DNA of 64,000 bases from Photobacterium lutimaris (GTDB taxonomy: Bacteria > Pseudomonadota > Gammaproteobacteria > Enterobacterales > Vibrionaceae). The stretch is from the NCBI RefSeq assembly GCF_003025555.1, contig NZ_PYMH01000013.1, forward strand, positions 1 to 64,000, in the 5' to 3' direction. Shown here one piece after another: positions 15,429 to 23,113 of the stretch; position 1 is the first letter of the stretch; each line of letters opens with the position of its first letter. The notes beneath the pieces were generated by a model, which ran no database searches, was not told the DNA's origin, and was given only the letters and a program-made list of their open reading frames with translations. The translations under genes and the position numbers were made by a program.

Positions 15429-15461
15429 AAACAGGCGTATCGAAAACCGATACGCCTGTTT
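15429..15461. terminator. bidirectional hairpin terminator
   Basis: ACAGGCGTATCG and CGATACGCCTGT form a perfect 12-bp stem with A and T runs on the two sides. It ends the 35-aa ORF transcript on the minus strand. Confidence 0.8.
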
Positions 15462-15462
15462 G

Positions 15463-15570
15463 TTATTTATTTCTTTCCCCGGCATCAATCCACTTCAAGA
15501 AGGCGGGGGCGGTAGCAGTTAGTGCCACAAGAGCAAAGATAGGTAGTGCAACCCAAATTAGATTGGTCAT
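15463..15570 (-). CDS. 35-aa single-span membrane protein
   Basis: Starts MTNLIWVALPIFALVALTAT, one hydrophobic segment, ending AGERNK. A TAAGGAG ribosome site is seven bases before the ATG, and a strong terminator follows the stop immediately. This makes it a complete one-gene unit. The function is unknown. Confidence 0.6.
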   Translation of the reverse strand: MTNLIWVALPIFALVALTATAPAFLKWIDAGERNK

Positions 15571-15615
15571 TGAAATTCTCCTTACCAGAGTTCTTATTTA
15601 AATTATATCAGTTCG

Positions 15616-16065
15616 TTAGAAGAAGCGCTTGCATAAACGCCCAGTAAGCATCAAAAGCATGGCTACGACAAATACGTAATAGTTATGATCTACATCAAAC
15701 CAAATGCTCTGTACAGTGGTGTGGCAGGCAGAGCCGAACATGCTAGCTCCACTTAATATGGAGAGGTCATATATTTCATTTCGTAGTAACACTAGTCCTT
15801 TTGCAAGTAGAACAAGGACCTTAGTTAGCCAAGATTTTAGATTGGCTTTGCATAAGCGTAGCCATTGGATAAATCGCACGTCTATTCCTTTGTAGAGAAA
15901 AGGCACACGAAACCAATAAGGTACATGTACCTTATTGGCATGGGTGAACAAAAAGCTCACAAGTTGTTTGAAATGTGCATTACTGCAATGCTGAAACTCA
16001 TAGAAGAGTGACCAACTAAACAGCTGATGGTCATAGGGTAAGCTAATGCTTATGTACTGAAACAA
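15616..16065 (-). CDS. possible hypothetical protein, 149 aa (start uncertain)
   Basis: An open frame of 149 codons with a TTG start and no early ATG. It is rich in Phe/Leu/Trp, with a hydrophobic segment near the C-terminus (VFVVAMLLMLTG) followed by KRFF. No ribosome site supports the start, and I recognise no family. It could be a chance ORF or an eroded gene. The adjacent 16066-16370 region shows nothing else convincing. Confidence 0.3.
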   Translation of the reverse strand: MFQYISISLPYDHQLFSWSLFYEFQHCSNAHFKQLVSFLFTHANKVHVPYWFRVPFLYKGIDVRFIQWLRLCKANLKSWLTKVLVLLAKGLVLLRNEIYDLSILSGASMFGSACHTTVQSIWFDVDHNYYVFVVAMLLMLTGRLCKRFF

Positions 16066-16370
16066 TACTAACGTGTTTGTTTCAAATCAACTAAAACGAT
16101 TTATGGCCGCCCAAACACTGTCAGTTGCTAACCGTAATAATGGCGGTTATTTCGGTTAAAGGCAGGTGTGAACGGGGTCTGATGGTTCCGTTCCTGTACT
16201 GACCTTAGCCATAGTTCTCATAGGCACTATCTAAATAACGGCTATTATTGCGATCATACTAAAAGCATAGCCAGCACTGAACTGTGCCGACTTTGTTGTT
16301 TAAGATCCCCATGTCGTAAGTGTTACCTTCGAAGCGAACGTTCCATAAAGCATTTGCCGCGGATTCTTTA

Positions 16371-17054
16371 TTATGTTCTTTTGGCCAAGTTCTCGATGTC
16401 ATATGCATGCCAACGGTTGATAATGTGATCAGGTAGTTCCCCATTACTGATATATGCGTTAAAAACCTCCAGCGCTTCAGTGAAGCCGTAAGCCACGACA
16501 GCTAAGTAACCTTGTTCAAGTAAAGCCAGTCGGCATTGGTGTTGGTCGTAAGACACCTCTTTTAAAGCTGCATTTAAACTACGGTAATCTTCTACCATCT
16601 TTTTCATCTCTATGAATAAGCCGTGATAATGCAGTCTTGGTACACAGAACTGAAGGTCGGGAAAACCTTTGCAAAGGCCAGCAGCCACCATTCGAAACCC
16701 CTCTGCCCCAACACGTCTGCCACCATTCGGAGATGCGTTGGTCAGTTTTTCTAGGCTAGGATTATTGATGCTAACTACTTCTAGGAATTTAACTTGGTAG
16801 AAATACTCTTTGTCTTTACTAATCAGATCAGGGGTTTTGTGCAGTCTTGATAGCTCCTTGGTAAATTTAGAGTGCCAAAGACTGTCAGTGACACACCCAC
16901 CAGCCTTAGACTTTCTTTTCTTTTGGGTTTTGGTGGGCGTCTGGGTTATTTCTGATTGCGGTGCTTGCTGTAGCTGCCTAAATTCGGCCGCTGACATACG
17001 AGTAGTAGTGACCGTTGATGCGTCGATGCCTGCAAAGTGTCGTTTAAAGGACAT
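16371..17054 (-). CDS. VRR-NUC domain nuclease
   Basis: 227 aa. The C-terminal ~100 residues are a VRR-NUC domain of the PD-(D/E)XK superfamily, often structure-selective nucleases in phages and plasmids: GFPDLQFCVPRL (catalytic Asp), HGLFIEMKK (catalytic Glu and Lys), then DQHQCRLALLEQGYLAVVAYG, a typical family ending. The N-terminal ~80 residues are basic and polar (TKTQKKRKSK) and may bind DNA. The start at 17054 (MSFKRHF) is preferred to the longer frame from 17111. A decayed copy of the domain lies immediately upstream (17114-17236). Confidence 0.8.
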   Translation of the reverse strand: MSFKRHFAGIDASTVTTTRMSAAEFRQLQQAPQSEITQTPTKTQKKRKSKAGGCVTDSLWHSKFTKELSRLHKTPDLISKDKEYFYQVKFLEVVSINNPSLEKLTNASPNGGRRVGAEGFRMVAAGLCKGFPDLQFCVPRLHYHGLFIEMKKMVEDYRSLNAALKEVSYDQHQCRLALLEQGYLAVVAYGFTEALEVFNAYISNGELPDHIINRWHAYDIENLAKRT

Positions 17055-17113
17055 TGGAATAATTCTCAGTGGGCTAAATAAACCACTGTAATCCGACGCC
17101 CATTTTGTCAATG

Positions 17114-17236
17114 GCCGTCAAATATTCCAGCCTTGGCAAACAGAACTGTAGGTCAGGAAAGCCTTTGCAAAGGCTACCATTCAGAAGCCCTCTGCCCTAA
17201 CCCGCATACCGCCATTTGGTGGTGCGTTCACTAACT
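17114..17236 (-). pseudogene. remnant of a second VRR-NUC gene
   Basis: This 123-bp stretch aligns with bases ~16630-16745 inside the intact nuclease gene, at roughly 80% identity and with a small deletion. Its minus-strand frame retains CKGFPDLQFCLPRL but has an in-frame stop (CGGTATGCGGGTTAG region). No start or the catalytic E-x-K part remains. It is the leftover of a duplication or of recombination between related genes. Confidence 0.75.
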
Positions 17237-17568
17237 ATGTACCAATCTTATGCCAGTACTAGAAAATCGGTTATCTCCAAATTGGAGGTTTCCCCTGCAC
17301 TTCTTGCTCTACTATGCCAAATAGCACTTGTTTTCCTCGATGTATATCGGCCTGTTGCCATAAAGATCTATCAATGATCAAAAAGAGAAGTTCTTGTTTT
17401 TTTAGTGGCCGGAGGCCGATTTAGGCATGTTGTGTGATAACTCCTTGAGTTATCCACAAATATGGCGTTAATAATCTATAAAGTTATATGATCTTGTATG
17501 AAGATCTATTTGATCTATAGATCTATAGGCTTCTCGATCCTCTTTTTAATTCAATACTTTATAGATTT

Positions 17569-17799
17569 AAGTGTGGGGGTATACTCCTTAAAGTGTGGGA
17601 GTCCACTCCTCGAAACGTGGGGCTTAGCTCCTCAAAGTGTGGGGTTTTACTCGTTAAAGTGTGGGAGTCCATTCTTCTAAGTGTGGGGGCCTACTCTTCG
17701 CTCTCCACAGCTTATCTACCTGTGGGTAACTATCAGAAAATAATGACAAAGTTCTAAGTGTGGGATTTTACTCCTTGAAGTGTGGGAGTCTACTCTGAA
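17569..17799 (+). repeat. eight 22-bp iterons
   Basis: Units start at 17569, 17591, 17613, 17635, 17657 and 17679 (contiguous) and at 17756 and 17778. The consensus is AAGTGTGGG followed by 4-5 variable bases and then TACTCCT plus two bases. The third copy is the most diverged (AAACGTGGGG). The 22-bp spacing is two helical turns, putting Rep monomers on one face of the DNA. Confidence 0.92.
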
Positions 17800-17881
17800 G
17801 CTTTACAAAAGATGTATAATTACTCCGTAACATCTTGTATTGATAATTGGTACCCTTTATTATTATGTGAATTATGTATGC

Positions 17882-17903
17882 TTACTCCGTAGCTACAGAG
17901 TAA
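17882..17903 (+). promoter_or_regulatory. 22-bp palindrome, likely Rep operator
   Basis: TTACTC-C-GTAGCTAC-A-GAGTAA is symmetric except at one pair, and lies 33 bp before the Rep ATG. The half-site TACTCC also occurs in the iterons, and another TTACTCCGTA lies at 17819. Rep dimers commonly repress their own gene at such inverted iteron halves. Confidence 0.6.
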
Positions 17904-17935
17904 ACATACACAGATCACAAAATTTAAGGGACTCC

Positions 17936-19027
17936 ATGGCCAGGCAGGTTCTTCGCTACCAGCAACTTCCAAGCATTGATATCGAGTTTTTCAAGAAAAG
18001 CCACGAAATGGTTTTTTCGCAACTGGCTCTGTCACCCGTTGAGCATGATTTAATGGCATTGATGCTTACCCGGCTTAGCGAGGACCACTGGGAAGAGGAA
18101 GTGATCGGTGAATCAAAAAGAAAGATCAATCCAACGTATGAGTTTGGCATTGATGTACTTTGTGACTGGCTAGGTGTTAAATCAGCCGATATTTATAATG
18201 TGACACAAGAGCCAGCCAGCCGATTAGCGGGTCGCAAAATTGGTATTAAAAACAGCAAAGCTAAAAAATACCGCTTTACCCCTTTGTTTGAAGATCTGAT
18301 CTATGAAAATGGCACGTTAACGATGATCCCGAACAATGCGTTGATGGAGCAATATATCGGCCTAACAAAAGGTCACAGCCAGATACCCCAAAAAGTCTTC
18401 AGAAATCTGAAGAGGGAAAACGCCAAGCGTTTGTTCTCCATGCTATGCCGATTTAAAGATCCGGCCAAGGGGTCTCTTAAGGCCTTTGATTTTCAAGATC
18501 TGTATGGCATGTTTGGGCTGCTCAATGAAAGAGGTGAGCTGGTCAAAAAAAGTTACCAGAGAACTTCCGAATTCATTCGAACCATTATCAAGCCAGCCAT
18601 CAAAGAAATTGATGAAAAAGAACCATTGCTGACCTTCCACATTGATGAGAAATCGGGTAATTACGGTTATCAGCCGCTCAAATCAGGCAGGAAGATAACA
18701 GGTATTAAATTTCTGTTTTCGTGGGATATCGAAAAGATTGCCTCATCAAAACCTGTAGTTAAAAAAGTGGCTAGCCAAACAGAACAGACGGACGAGGAAG
18801 TATCTGCCGTCGATTTGCTGACCACCTATGTCCTGGTTAACAACTACACCCCAGATCAACCAAATAACCCGTCGACCCAACAGCTAAAGGACATTATGGA
18901 GCATTCGAACTGGTTGTCCGAGAATGGTAAAGAAGTGGTCGATGTACGCTTCATGCTGAACTACAAAATGGCCATCGCAGAAGCTAGAGCCAGAGAATCA
19001 GGTATGTTCAATAGCGACGGAGAATAG
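17936..19027 (+). CDS. Rep_3-family plasmid replication initiator
   Basis: 363 aa. The protein binds iterons and opens the origin. It has two winged-helix domains: an N-terminal one with LSPVEHDLMALMLTRLSE and a C-terminal one including EFIRTIIKPAIKEID and GRKITGIKFLFSW, the latter typical of Rep_3 initiators (RepA, RepE, pi). The start at 17936 is chosen because AAGGGA lies eight bases upstream; the frame extends to 17840 without support. It lies directly downstream of its iterons and is followed by a strong terminator. The C-terminal ~75 residues are charged and less conserved. Confidence 0.9.
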   Translation: MARQVLRYQQLPSIDIEFFKKSHEMVFSQLALSPVEHDLMALMLTRLSEDHWEEEVIGESKRKINPTYEFGIDVLCDWLGVKSADIYNVTQEPASRLAGRKIGIKNSKAKKYRFTPLFEDLIYENGTLTMIPNNALMEQYIGLTKGHSQIPQKVFRNLKRENAKRLFSMLCRFKDPAKGSLKAFDFQDLYGMFGLLNERGELVKKSYQRTSEFIRTIIKPAIKEIDEKEPLLTFHIDEKSGNYGYQPLKSGRKITGIKFLFSWDIEKIASSKPVVKKVASQTEQTDEEVSAVDLLTTYVLVNNYTPDQPNNPSTQQLKDIMEHSNWLSENGKEVVDVRFMLNYKMAIAEARARESGMFNSDGE

Positions 19028-19042
19028 TGCCAGTTACCAATT

Positions 19043-19070
19043 CCCCCCACCAACGGTGGGGGCTGTTTTA
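19043..19070 (+). terminator. terminator of the Rep gene
   Basis: CCCCCAC-CAAC-GGTGGGGGC stem with CTGTTTTA following, 16 bp after the Rep stop. Confidence 0.75.
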
Positions 19071-19234
19071 CACCATCCCCGCTCACTGATTATTAGCCAC
19101 ATTGTTATCCACTGTTTCTGTGTGAATAAGTCCGAAGGCGATTGAAAAATCAGAATTTACCCCGGCATTTGCTTGGTTACTAACGTAAGTTCGGCTTTAT
19201 CTTAGGAGGTAACAAAGACACAAGAGATATTGTT

Positions 19235-19306
19235 ATGTGGGAATTAGTGATTGAATTGGTGATCGTTATATTGAAGATGGCTTTAATGTTATTAGGAAGT
19301 AAGTAG
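19235..19306 (+). CDS. 23-aa hydrophobic peptide ORF
   Basis: ATG-started ORF MWELVIELVIVILKMALMLL-GSK, almost entirely one membrane helix, followed 12 bp later by a clear terminator. An AGGAGGT sits 25 bp upstream, too far for a normal start, so translation is uncertain. The size and make-up resemble small toxic or regulatory membrane peptides. Confidence 0.4.
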   Translation: MWELVIELVIVILKMALMLLGSK

Positions 19307-19318
19307 CAAGAGCAAGCT

Positions 19319-19342
19319 AGGCTAGGCCTCCCCTAGCCTTTA
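19319..19342 (+). terminator. hairpin terminator
   Basis: GGCTAGG and CCTAGCC form a 7-bp stem followed by TTTATTCTT. It closes the small ORF transcript and may also act on the gene ending at 19357 on the other strand. Confidence 0.6.
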
Positions 19343-19356
19343 TTCTTATCCCAATT

Positions 19357-19698
19357 CTATTGTTTGATTAGCTTGTTATTGCTATGCAAACGCAATGTAG
19401 CCGCAATAATGCACTCTACACCCATGTCATCAAATGTCAGGCCGGAGATAGATTTACTTGCTTGTTCGTATACATCAAAAGCATCTAGCGTAATATTATG
19501 TAATAGAACACTGTCATCGTGCTCTATACGCTCTCTGATAACGTCAACTTCAGTTGATGGCTCATCATCCGCTTCGTCGTATGTTGCGATTGTCTTGAGG
19601 CCTGTTGGCTCTTGTAGAAATAGCACTTCGGAAGCGGCTCTAGTCATACTGACCCAGAAAAATGTTTGTTTAGGTTGAGATATATCTGCACTCGACAT
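19357..19698 (-). CDS. hypothetical protein, 113 aa
   Basis: No family recognised. It is acidic and soluble, with a helical C-terminal half ending ECIIAATLRLHSNNKLIKQ. The start at 19698 (MSSADISQPK) is preferred because GGAG lies seven bases upstream; the frame reaches back to 19788, overlapping the nuclease gene, without better support. It follows the secreted-nuclease gene on the same strand with a ~60-bp gap. Confidence 0.6.
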   Translation of the reverse strand: MSSADISQPKQTFFWVSMTRAASEVLFLQEPTGLKTIATYDEADDEPSTEVDVIRERIEHDDSVLLHNITLDAFDVYEQASKSISGLTFDDMGVECIIAATLRLHSNNKLIKQ

Positions 19699-19757
19699 TT
19701 TGTACTCCATCGTTAAAAAGCTAAGGTAATGAGTAAGATAACCCATGTAAAAATTTG

Positions 19758-20678
19758 TCAAATGCGGAAATCGACACCAATCGGACAATGGTCTGAGAGT
19801 TTGTACTTAGTAGTGTTTACATAGGATGGCGTAGTCTGTTTGAATGATCCTTCAACAATTAGGTTCGATGCTTGTTCACCTGTCACAATGTGGTCAATGT
19901 AGTCAGGATACTGAGTGATGCGTGATGAACCAGTTCGGCGGTTATAAACCTTACTCCAACACTGTGATTTAGCGATACCAGATGCTGATTTGAGGTTGTA
20001 TTTATTCTGCTTTAACGTATCAAGAAACCACGGGTTACGGTTCGATGTCATTCTTCTATTGAAGTCGCCAACAATTGCATAAGCAGCGCCTTCTTTTTCA
20101 CGTTCCGAAACCCATTTAGCCAAAATTTTTGATTGCTTGTCTAGTACCTGGCACTTATCCCTAGGTTGACTAAAGCATGAGGACTTTAAATGTACGCTCA
20201 GTAGTCGAATATAGTCTTCACCATTGTTTTTTATTGTGATATCAACAGCGTGCCTCATTCGATTGCGGTTCTCAACATCCAAATTAAGATCTAAATTTCG
20301 AACGTAATCAATGCCATCTGCGATGACGAAGCCGGTATATTGTCGCCACAGTTCTTTATTCTGATGTTGATTGTATGTCACTGCGCGGCCACTCATTTCA
20401 ATGGCGTAATCATCACCGACGACTTTTCGAAGTGCACCTTCAGAGCCAACCTCTTGAAATGACAATACCTCAATGCCGGTTTGCGCAAAAGTATCTGCAA
20501 GCGCTGCGTAGTCGTCGCTAGAGCGCATAGACTGATGACGGCTCGATTGCTCATCCAGCCACTCGATGTTCCACGTCCCGATACGGACTGTATCAGCGAA
20601 TGCGATAGTTGATGTTAGGACTGTGATGGCCAGTGTTGATATAGTTTTAGTGATGAAGTTCATTGATCTGGTTTCCAT
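19758..20678 (-). CDS. exported endonuclease/exonuclease/phosphatase-family protein
   Basis: 306 aa with an N-terminal signal peptide (basic start, hydrophobic LAITVLTSTIAFA, cleavage after ~residue 28). The mature part is an EEP-superfamily metal-dependent phosphodiesterase like DNase I: RIGTWNIEWL (metal-binding Asn), LSFQEVG (catalytic Glu), LLSVHLKSSC, AIVGDFNRR (Asp/Asn), and KLSDHCPIGV (catalytic His near the end). It probably cleaves nucleic acid in the periplasm or outside the cell. It follows the transfer operon on the same strand after a 190-bp gap containing a hairpin (20796-20823), so it may be transcribed with it. ATG at 20678 or 20663 could be the start. Confidence 0.82.
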   Translation of the reverse strand: METRSMNFITKTISTLAITVLTSTIAFADTVRIGTWNIEWLDEQSSRHQSMRSSDDYAALADTFAQTGIEVLSFQEVGSEGALRKVVGDDYAIEMSGRAVTYNQHQNKELWRQYTGFVIADGIDYVRNLDLNLDVENRNRMRHAVDITIKNNGEDYIRLLSVHLKSSCFSQPRDKCQVLDKQSKILAKWVSEREKEGAAYAIVGDFNRRMTSNRNPWFLDTLKQNKYNLKSASGIAKSQCWSKVYNRRTGSSRITQYPDYIDHIVTGEQASNLIVEGSFKQTTPSYVNTTKYKLSDHCPIGVDFRI

Positions 20679-20867
20679 TAAAATTATTCATCTACGCATT
20701 AAATCAATGCGGACTTCAACCATCATATTTGCGTTGGAAATATGTCAATATCAGCTAGTTAATGAAGGTTGGCGACGAGAAATAGATTAATCTAGTAGGT
20801 AGTGACCAGTAATACTGGCCACTGTGGTTTGGGTTGTTGGTGGTAATTTCCGCTGTGATGTCCATAC

Positions 20868-21071
20868 CTACCTCCAGAAACTCAGCATTTTGCGGGTTCT
20901 CGTAACGAACAAGTCCCAGAGCTGGTCATCAAAACCATGTTTTAGATGGTGCTTCTTCATTTGTTGCTTTAATTTATATAGCTCTCGCTTGAACAAAATA
21001 TAGCGAGTGAGTGTTAGCGCCATGCCCAAAGTTGAAAAGCAACTCACGTAAAGTAATATTGATTCACTCAT
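20868..21071 (-). CDS. 67-aa membrane protein
   Basis: A single hydrophobic segment near the N-terminus (ILLYVSCFSTLGMALTLTRY), then a basic region with KRELYKLKQQMKKHHLKHG. The start at 21071 has CGGAGATA nine bases upstream and lies one base after the preceding stop (TAA-G-ATG), so it is coupled to the upstream gene. Unknown family; the position at the end of the TraG-N-like operon hints at a transfer or exclusion role, but nothing proves it. Confidence 0.6.
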   Translation of the reverse strand: MSESILLYVSCFSTLGMALTLTRYILFKRELYKLKQQMKKHHLKHGFDDQLWDLFVTRTRKMLSFWR

Positions 21072-21072
21072 C

Positions 21073-21315
21073 TTATATCTCCGTGCTACCGACCCACTGC
21101 TGGCCAAGGTAAGCGCAGTAAGCTATTTCATTAGATAGGCCTGGGACATTGATACACGCCTTCTCTAGAGCGTTGTAATCCCATCCAGAGCTAGGTGCGG
21201 GGATAGTGTGCTGCACGTGGTTATCTTCATCCTTAATGTTGAGTGGCTTGAACTCATTGTCAACCAATAGGCACGGCTCATTTGGGTTAATTGGTCTTGC
21301 TACACATTTTATCAT
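21073..21315 (-). CDS. hypothetical protein, 80 aa
   Basis: No family recognised. Soluble, Asn/Pro-rich, beginning MIKCVARPINPNEPCLLVDN, with four cysteines spread over the protein. It lies 77 bp after the last TraG-N-like gene and has its own promoter-like element (21358-21384). It is coupled to the 67-aa membrane protein that follows. Confidence 0.6.
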   Translation of the reverse strand: MIKCVARPINPNEPCLLVDNEFKPLNIKDEDNHVQHTIPAPSSGWDYNALEKACINVPGLSNEIAYCAYLGQQWVGSTEI

Positions 21316-21357
21316 TGTTCCAAAATCCTCTTATCGCTTAACTTCCTGATATTGGGG

Positions 21358-21384
21358 ACTATATCTCGTCCCCATATGTTGCAA
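21358..21384 (-). promoter_or_regulatory. TTGCAA promoter with 15-bp spacer
   Basis: Minus strand: TTGCAA (21384-21379), 15 bp, TATAGT (21363-21358), ~43 nt before the 80-aa gene. It belongs to the same 15-bp-spacer set as the PRTRC promoters. Confidence 0.55.
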
Positions 21385-21392
21385 GCCCTGTG

Positions 21393-23102
21393 TTAATTTG
21401 GGCTTGTGAGGTCACTATCAACAACATTAGTCATTGAGTCGTTGTCATCATCCAGATCACCCTTATCTCCGCCCTTATTTAGCACGTTGTGCAGTCTTAT
21501 TGCGGAACTGGTTAGCTTTCCGGAAGTAGCCGACTTAGAGAAATCTTCAACGAGTGCATTTACTTGGTTACCCGCGGTATTGGCAATCATCTGTATCAGG
21601 ACGATCCACAAGCCACTTAGCATCAAAGTTGCCATCAGGCCTATTGTGTAAACCTCGGTGCCGTCAATTACGGTCATGGGATTTAAGTTGAATACTGGGT
21701 TGCTGTGCATGCTATGCAGGATCGTGGTAATTGTCTCTCCCACAGCCTGCACGTAGCCGGTCATTCCTAAACTGAAATAGAAAATGGCGAGGTGATAAAG
21801 CAACTTCATGTTGTAGCTACTAAGAACCATCAATAATGGCAACACCATTAGTATTAAGCCTTGGATTAGCAAAACGGCTGTCGGTGCTATCGCTTGATAC
21901 ACTTGGAGCTTAAGCCACTGGTCAATCGAGGAGAATGCCCATGTCACCCGATAAGTGGTATCTACAATTACATCACCAATAGCGTCGGTGATACTTTCGT
22001 AGGTTGGCATCTCGAAATCAAAATCAGGTAGTCCAAACCACGAAATGTTTTTATTGACGTTGCCAACTTCGAGTTCATAAGCAGCGATAGTGTTAGCGTA
22101 CATTGAGTTAATAATCTCAGTTCTGGCCTGTGCCTCTGTTGGTGAAGGCACAAGAGATGAGTTATCACTGTTATGGTATAGCGAGAGCAGTGTTTTTAAC
22201 CCTCTAATAACTAGCCAGTCTTTCTCAGTTTCCTGTGTTGCGTAGTCAACCTCCAGCAACCGCGTGAGCTCATTGGCTGCATCTCGACATCCAAGAATCG
22301 TGTTTTGATGGTGTGACTGTTCCCACTCAACAGAGGTTTGCATGGTCATTGGATCCATGGTCTGTCCGACTAAGTGATTACCAAGAAAGACTTGCTGCAT
22401 TAGAGGGCTAAAAAAGGCTAGACGAGCATTGGTGTTATTCGGATACACGTTGGTATTTATTGATAGGGTTTGACCAAGCGATTCCGCTTTAAGGACCTTG
22501 TTGATCGCTTTGACATGGCATTGCTCGTTGAAGTCCGAGGTGATTTTTTGCAATGGGACGCTTTTAGCTTTGATATCGCCAATGTGTTGAGTGATGATTG
22601 AAAAGTCCACATCAGTAACACAGGTGTTTCTATCAGTGTCGATAGTACAAGGTATTTTGGCCGTTAGAGCACCGTTCGTACCTGCTGTAAGGTTCTGAAT
22701 AACACCAAACAATAACGGTGGGTGTGTTCCTCCGTACATGTCAGAAAAGAGGCTGTTAGGCCTCAAGTCATCCATATTTTCCACGCCTGAAAGCCAGCTT
22801 GGGTTGGTTTTGGTAGAGAACTGCTTAAACGTGAACTCGGGCTCTCCTACTCCCCACGGCATGGCACCGATAACCAATACCACCAGCATTGAGTAAAACC
22901 TAGTCTCAATTAATTTGATTGAAAGTACGGCGGGGCTGCCGGCTGCATCACCAGCTACCCTCGCTTCAAAAAATGAAACCACTACGATGATGGCAAAGGG
23001 GATGAAAATAATGCCTGTCTCATTGAGCAGCGCCCAGATATTTCCACCTAGCGTTAGAAAGAATGGGATAATAAACAGGCCAGCAGCTTCACTAATTACC
23101 AT
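21393..23102 (-). CDS. TraG-N-like conjugation membrane protein, paralogue 3
   Basis: 569 aa inner-membrane component of the mating channel of PFGI-1/MPF-G type elements, where a related protein is thought to act in mating-pair stabilisation. Two N-terminal membrane segments (~8-45 and ~72-92) flank FEARVAGDAAGSPAVLSIK, the family-like motif; a large periplasmic domain follows, then four or five membrane segments (~395-510) and an acidic tail (GDLDDDNDS). RPNSLFSDMYG is shared with paralogue 2. It is the last of three tandem copies on the minus strand, each separated by a few bases. Confidence 0.75.
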   Translation of the reverse strand: MVISEAAGLFIIPFFLTLGGNIWALLNETGIIFIPFAIIVVVSFFEARVAGDAAGSPAVLSIKLIETRFYSMLVVLVIGAMPWGVGEPEFTFKQFSTKTNPSWLSGVENMDDLRPNSLFSDMYGGTHPPLLFGVIQNLTAGTNGALTAKIPCTIDTDRNTCVTDVDFSIITQHIGDIKAKSVPLQKITSDFNEQCHVKAINKVLKAESLGQTLSINTNVYPNNTNARLAFFSPLMQQVFLGNHLVGQTMDPMTMQTSVEWEQSHHQNTILGCRDAANELTRLLEVDYATQETEKDWLVIRGLKTLLSLYHNSDNSSLVPSPTEAQARTEIINSMYANTIAAYELEVGNVNKNISWFGLPDFDFEMPTYESITDAIGDVIVDTTYRVTWAFSSIDQWLKLQVYQAIAPTAVLLIQGLILMVLPLLMVLSSYNMKLLYHLAIFYFSLGMTGYVQAVGETITTILHSMHSNPVFNLNPMTVIDGTEVYTIGLMATLMLSGLWIVLIQMIANTAGNQVNALVEDFSKSATSGKLTSSAIRLHNVLNKGGDKGDLDDDNDSMTNVVDSDLTSPN

Positions 23103-23113
23103 GTTTAGCCTCC

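Larger units (their letters stand above)
17440..17935 (+). other. replication origin 1 (iteron type)
   Basis: A region directly upstream of the Rep gene with a perfect DnaA box TTATCCACA (17450-17458), an AT-rich block with clustered GATC sites (17485-17540), six tandem iterons (17569-17700), a further degenerate DnaA-like box (17711-17719) and two more iterons (17756-17799). This is the classic layout of an iteron-controlled theta origin. No gene fits between 17237 and 17935. Confidence 0.85.
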
